A stretch of DNA of 64,000 nucleotides, from contig NZ_CP079199.1 in the NCBI RefSeq assembly GCF_024758565.1, positions 1,017,405-1,081,404 on the forward strand, in the 5' to 3' direction. The DNA comes from Mesomycoplasma ovipneumoniae. GTDB taxonomy: Bacteria; Bacillota_I; Bacilli_A; Mycoplasmatales; Metamycoplasmataceae. A program made the position numbers and the translations under genes. Each line of letters starts with the position of its first letter. Positions within the stretch are counted from its first letter, which is position 1. Of the stretch, positions 55,253 to 64,000 are shown in pieces. Below the pieces are notes generated by a model that saw nothing but the letters and a program-made list of their open reading frames with translations, was not told where the DNA came from and made no database searches.

Positions 55253-57718
55253 ATGAAGAAAATATCAAAATCAATTTTTGGAATGGTTTCTTTTAGCCCG
55301 CTTGCCTTAATAGCTTGTGGTGGTCCTGTAAACGAATTTGCCCATAATAAGGAAATTATTGTGGCAGTTGACCCGGCCCAGACAAATTATTGAAAACAAA
55401 ATATTGAAGAATTTAACAAAACTGATTCAGCAACAAAAAACGGCTTTAAAATTAGAACTATTTCCAAAAATGTCTTTGCAGCACTAGATTTTTCAACAGT
55501 TGGACACACAGATACAAACAATACGCCTGATATTTTTTATGCACCTCAAGACAGAATTACCGACTTAGTTCAAGGTGGTGCAGTTTCTTATCTGAATGAT
55601 TTTTTGCCTAATTTATTTGATGAAATTACAGCTCAAATTGGTGCTACAGCAACAGAAAAAGAAAATATGAGAAATTTTGGGACTGTTTTTGGCCTAAAAA
55701 ATAACAGAGTCCATTCAGAATTTGTTGGAATCCAACATAACAAAGAAGGAATTGTTCTAGCTTCAACTGAAAACGAAGACCAAACTCGGGCAATTTTACA
55801 AAATGCAGATACAGACAGCCTTGCCGAACTTGTTGAAAAAGGTGAAGGTTTATTTAGAATCCAAGACTTTTGGTACGGAAATGGTGTTCTTGCCGGTGCA
55901 CTTGAAAAAATTGCTCAACGCGAAAACTTAAAAGACGAAGACGGAAAACCATTAAATTTAATGTCAAAATTATTATATACTAAAAATAATCAATTTACTT
56001 CTGGTCTTCTTCATAGTGATATTGATCCGGCTGTTGATGCAAATTTAAAACCGGAAAACAATGAATACCAACAGTATTTCCGTGAAGCTTTTAAATCAGT
56101 GGCAAAAATTTACTACCCAGTTTTTAAGGCTGCTTATGGAAGTGAAGCTGATTACAAAAATTCAATTTGGTCTAAAAAGGGAATTTCACAGGCAGATTTA
56201 GCACAAATTATTAAATCTGATATGAATGTTACCCAAAATACAATTTTCCGTTTGATGAAAGAAAAGAAACTAAAATTTGCAATTATTGGAACTTGAGATG
56301 TACAAAACTCAGAAAAATCTGCAAATGCCAAGTCTTTTTTTAACATCACAAAAGCAACTGATGAAACTGATTTTAAACAAGCATTAGGTTCATGATCTTT
56401 TTTGATTAATTCACGAAATAATTCATCTTCTCCTGAACGAAAACAAGCCCTAAACGATCTTTTTAAAATAATGTTTTCTGCTAAAACAAACACCGCTTAT
56501 TTCCAAGATGATTCAAAAATTCCGTTTGTAAAATCGCTAACAAATCAAATTAAACAGGAAGTCGAAAGAATTAATCAACCACTTAATGTAAAATTTGAAA
56601 CACTCAAAAAAGACTTACAATATACAGATGATACTGAAATTGAAAATGCAATAAATGCACAAATTCAAAAAACAGCAAATCCAAAATATATTAATCAAAC
56701 AGTTGAATCAAATTGAGACAAAACAACAAACCAAGATGCTAGCTCAGAAGAAAATTATCTCACTTTTGGCGCAAGAATTGAGACAGAAAATCTGGACTCA
56801 AGTCTAGTTGAAAGTGCTAATAAAATTAACCAATTAATTGAAAAATACCAAAAATTTGCCGCAATCCGTAATACTTTAGCAACAATTTTTGGGCAAACAG
56901 ATTTATCTAAATTCACCGGAAATGGTGAGAGTTGACAAATTGACCAGAGTTTTTTCAAAGTTGGAATTAAAGATGCAAAAGCAGGAAAATACGATCTTGA
57001 TATTTCCCAAAGTGATACTACCGCTCATGTGCGTAAAGTTGAGGCTTTCCTTTTTGGTGCAAATGGTGATGAGCAATCTGAAAAAGACCAAAAAATTGAA
57101 AAATACAGTAAATTAATTCTTGAAAATAATCATGATCTTTCCAAACTTGAGGCAAGTATTGCTGCTGAAATTAAAGAAATTCAAGAAAAAGCAAAATTAA
57201 TTGCCAAAAATCCAACTAATGATGCAACAATTGAAAAAATTGCGCGTGCTTATTTAAATAATTATGTTAGTGCTGCCCTAATTCGCTCATTTGTTAGTCC
57301 TGAAACAATTAAGCAAACAAAAGCACAAAAAACTACCACAAAATCAGGGCAAACTGTTGACAAATACACACTAGGTGATGCTGAAAAAATTATTAACGAA
57401 TACTTAAAATCAAAAAGTTTTGACAAAATTCTTAACGTAATTGACTCAGATAAGACAATTGAAAATCAAGGTGTTGGAATTCTTAATACCGATAATTCCC
57501 GTTTTGATCGATCAAATCCGCAATTTAGTTCAACAGTTTGAAGCGCTTGAAATGATCAAACTTTTGGTTCAGAAGTTTTCCACAAAAGTGTTTTGGGCAA
57601 AATTAAAAGCGAAGAAGATTTTGCCAAAATATTTTTTGACAAAGTTGCAATTGAATACTACAAAAAAATTCTTCTTGCAAACCAAGGAACTAGCAGGGTT
57701 ATTGTAAATTTTAGTTAA
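55253..57718 (+). CDS. Sugar (maltodextrin-type) ABC transporter substrate-binding lipoprotein
   Basis: 821 residues with UGA Trp. Signal peptide MKKISKSIFGMVSFSPLALIACGG with lipobox LIAC; Cys22 should be lipidated. The mature N-terminus KEIIVAVDPAQTNYWKQNIEEF resembles the first strand and helix of MalE-like solute-binding proteins, and TPDIFYAPQDRITDLVQGGAV matches their second lobe entry. It is about twice the length of a usual MalE, with an insertion rich in Lys, Asn and Glu. It should capture the sugar outside the cell and deliver it to MalFGK. The substrate is inferred from the adjacent importer and the divergent alpha-glucan operon. AAAGGAATTATC precedes the ATG. Confidence 0.8.
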
Positions 57719-57720
57719 AA

Positions 57721-58227
57721 ATGGGGCCTTTTTTTAAATTTAAGATCAACATACCAAAGTCACATTTTTATTTGCTAATTTGTTTAAGTGCTTTTTTGTC
57801 TGTTGCGCTTATTAGTTGAATTTTAATCCCTTTTGTTTTTGGGACACATTTAGACCAAATAAACAAAACAAATCAGGAAAATCAACGTGAAATTTTAGCC
57901 TCAAATTTAGCAGCCGGAAAATTAAGTGCTTATATTGGGACAAATTTATTTGTGATTTTCTTTGGAATTTACCTTTTTTTAGCTTATTCAAAAGTAAAAA
58001 TTGGCTATTTCTTCTACTTTTTTTGGATTTTTGTCTTTTGTTCAATGGCTGGCTATCCTTATTTCCAAGGAGCAGAAAAATTAAATAATGCAGAACTAAT
58101 AAGCGGAATTTTTATCTCTATTTTTTCTGGATTGATTGTTGTTTTGCTCATTTATTCAACTTACATTTACCGACTTAAACGAATTATTACAAAATACAAA
58201 TTAGCTAATGGCGGTTTTAATGCATAA
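57721..58227 (+). CDS. Small membrane protein of the sugar transporter operon
   Basis: 168 residues with one UGA Trp, beginning 2 bases after the lipoprotein stop (no separate ribosome site; likely coupled). Four hydrophobic segments are visible: LLICLSAFLSVALISWILI-like near 20-42, NLFVIFFGIYLFLAY near 76-90, FFYFFWIFVFCSMAGYPYF near 98-115 and ISGIFISIFSGLIVVLLIY near 127-150. The last 20 residues are basic. No family is recognised. The next gene starts inside its last codons. Its position inside the importer operon suggests a role with that complex, but nothing in the sequence proves it. Confidence 0.7.
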
Positions 58228-61200
58228 ATTACAACTCTATAATTATTATGGCAAGAAATTTGACACGATTATTGATATTGAGGCTAAAACGCTAAAATCT
58301 TATTATCATAGTGCAAAAATTACTCACTCAAGATTTTTAGATAAGATCAAAATTCAGGAAAACATTGAAAAAGAGCTATTTTTGCGGGCCCGACAAACAA
58401 TTCGCGATAATCTAAAGCGCGAATTACATAGTCAAAAAATTGCTTTTAAAAATGAGCTTAAAGTTCTCAAAGACGCTTACATTAAACTTAATTTTGCAGT
58501 TTCAGTTGAAAAATTGCTCAGTTTTGAAATTAAAAAAATTGAAAAAGAACTCAAAAATCTTCGCAATTGATTTAAAGATTTTTCAAAATCACTCAATCAA
58601 ACAGAAGATAGTCCTCAAGTTAAGGTTGAATTATTTGAAAAAACAAAAAAATCAACCTTAGAATCTGAAGTTGACTTAATAAAAAAACACTTCATTTTTC
58701 AAGTCTGCCTAAATTATGTTAGAAAATACCAAGATTTTGACTTTGATCTAAACAAAATTAGCCAATTTCTTGATGAAGACGGCAAAAAATTCTTATCCCA
58801 ATCAAAACTAAAAAGTGATTTTTTTGTCAATTTTTATCAGCAAATCAAACAAAAACAAGACGAACTGTTAAAAAAATCAGCTTTGGCTAAAAAAAATTAC
58901 ACTGAAACCAAACAATTACAAACTGACTTATATAAAAAAAGAAAGTCAAATTTAGAACTCAAAGCAAAACAAAAAATAATTTCTTTGGAATATAGTTATA
59001 AAAATGCAATTGATTTCCTAAAACAACAAGCAAATCAGCAAAATGCGGCCCAAAAAGAATTAATTAACGAAAAAAAGCAGGAAATTATCACTTTTGAGTC
59101 ACAAAATATTAACAAGCTAAATCAATTTAAGCACGAAATTAATTCACAAATTAACAAAATTAGTGCTCAAAAACAAAAATATCTTGCCTTTAGTTTGTCA
59201 CAGACAAAAATAAATTTCCTTGATCAGGCGATTAAATTATTTTACAACATTCAAAAAAATCAAAATTTTGAAATTCCAGATTTAGATATTTCCCTAGAAA
59301 ATCATAGTCAAATTTTAAAAGATAAGCTAGATTTTTTCCATAAATTAAAAGATGAAAACGGACAACTTTTTGATTTAATTAAGAGTCATTATTTTGGTTT
59401 TTATGGTAGCTTTTTAATAAAAAAATTGGCAAAATCAAGTCTAAAATGGCAAATTTTGCTCCAAAAAGCTAAATATTTAAAACAATATTCATACAAAGGC
59501 CATTATCTTCAGGATCTCGGTTGGGCAACTAGAGAAAAAACAATCGAAGACTTTAAAACACGGATAAAATTTATAAATGAAAAAATTCTTGCAAAATACG
59601 AGCTAAAAGTTTTAAAATCAAGCCCAGATTTTAAAACTCAGCAAGAAGAAATTAAAACAAAAATCAGTGAGATCAAGCAAAATTATCTTGAGAGTGTTGC
59701 AAAAAATAAAAAGCGATTTCAACAAAACGAAATTGCCAAAACAGCCTTTAAAAACTTGCAAAAACAAGCCAAAATTGCAAAAACTGACCAAAAAAGAACG
59801 CTATTTTTGAGCTCTAAAATAACAAAATTCAAACAAATTCTCAAAACAAATAATTACCGTTATTTTAATGAGTTAAAGGTTAACAAAAAAATTTATGAAT
59901 CAAAAGCAAACGAAGCGCTAAAGTCTTATCCTGTTGAGACAATAAAAAACGTCCGTTTTATTAGCTTTTTTTTGAATTTAATCTTTCCTGGACTTGCTGA
60001 ATTATTGGTATTTCGTCAGTTTATCAAAGGATCTTTACTTTCAATTGTTAGCCTAATTTGTTATACTTTAATAATTCCCTTTTCATTTGGGGCTTACTGG
60101 TCAAAAATGGGCGGAATTCCGGGCTTTGCTGACTTAGGAGCAAATTTACACTCGCCTCGGGATGGTATTTTTACTGATGCACGTTTTTACCTTTTTGGTG
60201 GCGTCTTATCGGTAATTTTAATGGCTTTTGTGCTAATTTACTTTATAATTGGGGCAATTTCAGCCTGAAGAATTGCAAAAGCAATGGAAGCTGGCGTTGT
60301 TCCGGGAAAATGACTCTATTCAAAACAGTGGCTCCAAACTACCGGATTTCCGTGAATGATTTCGCTAATTGGCCATGCTTTAATGATTTTTATCGTTGCT
60401 GCGCCAATAATTACTTCAGTTTTAATTTCTTTTACTGATTATGGTTATAATCATGCCGCCCCGGGCCAAACTGTTAACTGAGTTGGACTTAAACAATGAG
60501 GAAAATGGTGAGATTATCGCCAACTTGGACTGTTTCAATCACTAGCTTCAGTTCTTGGTTGAACGGCAATTTGGACAGTTTTATCAACACTATTTCCCAT
60601 TGGTTTAGGAATTTTAATTGCAATTTTAACAAATTCATCCCGAATTAAAGGTAAAAAGATTTTTCGGCTAATATTTATTTTGCCTTGAGCAGTGCCTGCG
60701 TTTGTTTCTTTGTCTTTTATTCGTTCAATGTTTGCCGCTGATTCAAAAGGTTATATTAATTTAATTTTAATTAATTTAGGACTTATTAAAGACGGAATTT
60801 CTTGACTAAACCAAATTGGTACGGCCCGAGTTTTATTAATTGTTGTCCAGACTTGAATTAGTTATGCCTTTATTTTTATGCTTGTTACTGGAAATCTGCA
60901 GGCAATTTCGGGCGAAATTTACGAAGCAGGCGCCGTTGATGGGGCTTCAAAATCACAAATTTTCTGAAAACTAACGCTTCCCCAGTTGCTTCTGGGAATT
61001 GCGCCGATGTTAATTGGACAATTTGTCGGCGCCTTTAATAACTTTACAACAATTTCAATTTTTACTGGCGGTGGGCCTGCTTATGCAAATGCCTCCCCAT
61101 TTGGCGAGGCCTCAACTGACATTATTATTTCTTGGGTGTTTAAGCTAACAACTCAAGGAATAAAAATTGACGGACACCAAGCTTTTGCCGCCGCACTTTC

Positions 61201-61270
61201 AACACTGGCAGCGCTAATTAGTATTAGTTTTGCCCTTCGTGGTTTTATAAAATCAATGCAAAGGAGATAA
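58208..61270 (+). CDS. malF: MalF-type sugar ABC permease with a ~580-residue coiled-coil N-terminal extension
   Basis: 1020 residues in one frame with UGA Trp, about double or more the usual permease length. Residues 1-575 are hydrophilic, very rich in Lys, Gln, Glu and Leu, and look like long coiled-coil helices. Residues about 580-690 hold two or more membrane segments (FFLNLIFPGLAELLVF), as in the N-terminal part of Gram-positive MalF/MalC. Residues about 690-1020 are the permease core with the EAA loop ISGEIYEAGAVDGASKSQIF, which docks on the ATPase. The start is ATG 58208 inside the preceding gene or ATG 58220, which has GGCGG upstream. Importer half-channel, pairing with MalG. Confidence 0.85.
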
Positions 61271-61274
61271 AATT

Positions 61275-62210
61275 ATGAACTTATTAGTGTCAAAAATTGC
61301 TAGTTTTGAGTTTGTTGCCAAAAATTCTAGTCCAAAAAAACGTCTAAATTTAAGTGATGAGCGGGATATTAAACCAATTGAGTTACTTTGAATTTTTCTT
61401 AATTATTTAATTTTAATTTCTTGGTCGGTTGTTGTTTTATTTCCAATAGTTTCGCTAGTTATTGCTACTTTTAATGTTGCTAATACTCGACTTATTACAA
61501 TTACACCGTTTGTTTTTGGTTTTGATAATTTCACTTATTTATTTACTTCTGAACGGTCTTATTTTTTCTCTTGATACGGAAATACACTAACAATTGCGCT
61601 TTTAACGATGGTTATTTCAACTACCGCAGTTGCTTTAAATAGTTATGCTTATTCACGTTTTCGCTTTAAAGGTTCAAAACATTCTTTGACAATAATTATG
61701 TTATTGCAAATGATTCCGGCAACTTCTTCGTTAATTTTTCTCTATATTTTAGTCCAAATTGGCCAAATCGGCGGAATTTCACCAATATTTATGTTAGTAA
61801 TTATTTACTCAGGTGGGGCTGTTTCTGGAAATACTTTTATGCTCAAAGCTTATTTAGATAGTATTTCCCGCGAACTTGATGATTCAGCAAAAATTGATGG
61901 CTGTTCAAATTTTGGTGTTTTTTTCAAAATTTTATTACCAGTTTTACGACCTGCAATAATTATGGTTGCGCTTTGATCTTTTTTAACACCATTTACCGAT
62001 GTTATTTTGCCAAGATTTGTGCTTTTCAATATTCAAGACTTAACTCTTGCTGTCGGGCTTGAAACTTTTATTAATGTCGAGCCAAAACATGTCAATGCTG
62101 GTGCTTATGCAGCTGGGGCTCTACTTGCAGCTCTTCCAGCGCTTGGTTTATTTATGTATTTACAAAAATACATAATTGGTGGACTTTCTGAAGGAGCGGT
62201 TAAAGGTTAA
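61275..62210 (+). CDS. malG: MalG-type sugar ABC transporter permease
   Basis: 311 residues with UGA Trp. An N-terminal cytoplasmic tail of about 40 residues is followed by six membrane segments. The EAA loop is ISRELDDSAKIDGCSNFGVF, followed by FKILLPVLRPAII, matching the MalG family. The C-terminus IIGGLSEGAVKG corresponds to the conserved MalG end that contacts the ATPase. AAAGGAGAT gives a strong ribosome site, 4 bases after the malF stop. It forms the second half of the membrane channel with MalF. Confidence 0.92.
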
Positions 62211-62212
62211 TT

Positions 62213-63412
62213 ATGGAAAAAAATAAAAAACTTTTTGAACTTGAAGATCTTAATTTAGATTTAAATCAAATTGATTTAAATAAGATGGTTGCAAAAATTG
62301 GCCAACAACAAGAAGAAACAAAAGGTGCCAAAATTGTTCTTAACAATGTCTCAAAAAAATATGAAGGTAATGACAAATATACACTCGAGGCGATCGATCT
62401 TACAATTGAAAGTGGTAATTTTTGCATCTTTTTAGGACCTTCAGGTTCAGGAAAAACAACACTTTTAAGAATGATTGCCGGCCTAAATTCAATTACTCAA
62501 GGTGATTTAATTTTTAATGGCAAACGGTATAATAACCTTCCACCGCATCAGCGAAATATTGCAATGGTTTTTCAATCTTACGCCCTTTATCCGCATTTGA
62601 ATGTTTATGATAATATTTCGTTTGGACTCAAAATTGCAAAAGAAAGACGCGACATTATTGACTCAAAAGTAAAAAATGTTGCTCAAATTTTAAAAATCAG
62701 CGACTATTTATACTCAAAACCGCGTGATCTTTCTGGTGGTCAACGTCAAAGGGTTGCAATTGGACGAGCAATTGCTCGTGCGCCGCAAGTTTTTTTAATG
62801 GACGAACCACTTTCAAATTTAGATGCAAAATTACGTGAATCAATGCGCCGTGAAATTGTAAATATTCACAGAATGCTCAAAACTACAAGTATTTATGTAA
62901 CTCATGATCAACTTGAGGCAATGACGATGGGAAACCAAATTGTAGTTTTTAATGACGGTAAAATTCAGCAAAATGGAACAGGAAAAGAATTATATTTCAA
63001 GCCTAAAAACACTTTTGTTGCCACATTTATCGGTTCACCAACAATGAATTTATTTGATTGTGTTGTTGAAAACAATCAAATAAAGGCAAAAAAAGCGCCA
63101 ATTTGGTTTGAAGTTGACCAAAAATTGGCAAATTTATTAAGTCAAAATCAAGAATTACAAGTAGGTTTTCGTTCTGAAGATATTTATCTAAATCAAAATC
63201 AGGCTCAATTTGACGGTATTATTACTAATGTTGAGCTAATTGGTAAAGATCAACTTGTTGCAATTAAAGTCAGTGATCAACTTGAATTAATTTCTAACCA
63301 GAATAATATTTTTGAATACTTTTTAGATCAAAAAGTTAAAGTTAGCTTTAATTTAGAACGAATTCACATTTTTGATGCAATAACAAAGGAGCGAATTGAT
63401 CTTGATAACTAA
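62213..63412 (+). CDS. malK: MalK/MsmK-type sugar ABC transporter ATPase
   Basis: 399 residues. An N-terminal extension of about 35 residues precedes the ABC domain. Walker A is FLGPSGSGKTTLLRMIAGL near residue 77, the Q loop is MVFQSYALYPHLNV, the signature is LSGGQRQRVAIGRA, Walker B is VFLMDEPLSNLDAKLR, and the switch His is in YVTHDQLEAMTMG. A C-terminal TOBE/regulatory domain (GFRSEDIYL) is typical of sugar importers of this class. It powers import through MalFG. The stop overlaps the next gene, whose ribosome site lies inside the malK end. Confidence 0.95.
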   Translation: MEKNKKLFELEDLNLDLNQIDLNKMVAKIGQQQEETKGAKIVLNNVSKKYEGNDKYTLEAIDLTIESGNFCIFLGPSGSGKTTLLRMIAGLNSITQGDLIFNGKRYNNLPPHQRNIAMVFQSYALYPHLNVYDNISFGLKIAKERRDIIDSKVKNVAQILKISDYLYSKPRDLSGGQRQRVAIGRAIARAPQVFLMDEPLSNLDAKLRESMRREIVNIHRMLKTTSIYVTHDQLEAMTMGNQIVVFNDGKIQQNGTGKELYFKPKNTFVATFIGSPTMNLFDCVVENNQIKAKKAPIWFEVDQKLANLLSQNQELQVGFRSEDIYLNQNQAQFDGIITNVELIGKDQLVAIKVSDQLELISNQNNIFEYFLDQKVKVSFNLERIHIFDAITKERIDLDN

Positions 63413-64000
63413 TTTAGAGTCACGAAGTGCCAAAGTTTACTTTTTTATTGCACCTTATTTTACTCGTAAAGTTTTACAATTAATAAGTAAAATTTTACTT
63501 TTAATAATTATAATTTTCTCTTTCGTCCAAATTTGGCAGTTTCTTGAGCGAATTGATTGGGAAATTGATTTTGTTTCAAAAGGTAGTTTTTCTAATTTAA
63601 CTACTCAAGAAATTACTGAAATTGCTAGAAGCAAATCAACTTCATTGCCGCTTTGGCCAATTTTTATTAGTCTAATTTCACTTGTTATTGTTTTTGGTTT
63701 TATTCTGTTCTTTTTAATTTTAGCGCAACATATTTATTTATGAAAACAATTTGGCGATCTCAAAGGATTTTATAAATTTATTTTCACTTTATCTATAATT
63801 ATTTTTATTTTAAGTTTCTTTATTGTCGCCCTTCAACCGGCTCAAGTTGAGCAAAATGTTAATGTAAAAATTGGCGAAGCCACCGTCACAGATTCAATTT
63901 TTTCTGATTTTCCTAATTATACAAAAATGTGAATAAGTCTAATTTTTAGCTTTTTAATTTTGATTTTACAAATAAGTGCAAAATCAAAATTTGGTGCTCT
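63396..64000 (+). CDS. Membrane protein at the end of the importer operon (3' end outside window)
   Basis: At least 201 residues, open to the window edge with UGA Trp. Start is a TTG at 63396 (or 63402) with AAAGGAG at 63385-63391 inside malK; no ATG lies nearby. Hydrophobic segments are visible near residues 28-45 (ISKILLLIIIIFSFVQIW), 85-112 (IFISLISLVIVFGFILFFLILA), 128-148 and 183 onward, joined by a hydrophilic loop at 48-80. I do not recognise the family. It is translationally coupled to malK and so belongs to the operon. Confidence 0.65.

Overview
The window reads as a mycoplasma of the Mycoplasma (Mesomycoplasma) hyopneumoniae group. It is very AT-rich. UGA must be read as tryptophan: most long genes look shredded in the standard code and become continuous once UGA is decoded. 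It also carries two copies of a P97-like/P102-like adhesin gene pair, the hallmark surface family of that group. The exact species cannot be fixed from sequence reading alone. All coordinates below assume UGA = Trp.

Bases 1-15,235 are mostly housekeeping: a surface-protein tail, thioredoxin, proS, tRNA-Gln and tRNA-Tyr, a membrane protein, the reduced division cluster mraZ-rsmH-ftsZ (no ftsA), a pncB / tRNA methyltransferase / metG overlap operon, a membrane protein resembling an ECF S component, a DUF402 protein overlapping rnc tail to tail, a lipoprotein, and a DUF31/MIP-like secreted serine protease. Bases 15,576-22,589 hold a type I restriction-modification locus (hsdM-hsdS-hsdR). A (GA)13 tract puts hsdM out of frame, and a second shift lies in an A7 run.

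Bases 22,600-38,200 are a tandem duplication of about 7.45 kb. Each unit has a P97-like and a P102-like gene on the minus strand. The units are bounded by copies (A, B, C) of a 340-490 bp element, and a fourth copy (D) lies upstream of pulA. Each copy has the same architecture on the minus strand: a homopolymeric A tract of 15-18, a -35/-10 pair spaced 16 bp, a purine-rich ribosome site with a 4-7 codon mini-ORF beginning Met-Phe-Phe/Leu, and two conserved RNA hairpins. It then leads toward a P97-like operon (B, C), the alpha-glucan operon (D), or a gene remnant (A). This mobile, probably phase-variable structured leader is my main candidate for an undescribed system.

Bases 38,360-46,632 hold three copies of a two-gene module: a membrane-anchored surface protein followed by an unrecognised aromatic-rich protein of about 590-600 residues. 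The second gene is intact in all three. The first is intact once, reduced to its C-terminal part once, and broken by nonsense codons once.

Bases 47,153-64,000 form an alpha-glucan regulon. The minus strand carries pulA, a GH13 glucosidase, a GH65 phosphorylase and pgmB in a tight operon. The plus strand carries a sugar-binding lipoprotein, small membrane proteins and the MalF/MalG/MalK-type ABC importer. MalF carries an unusual N-terminal extension of about 580 mostly helical, coiled-coil-like residues. Together they would import maltodextrin-like glucans, debranch and cleave them, and feed glucose and glucose 6-phosphate to glycolysis.
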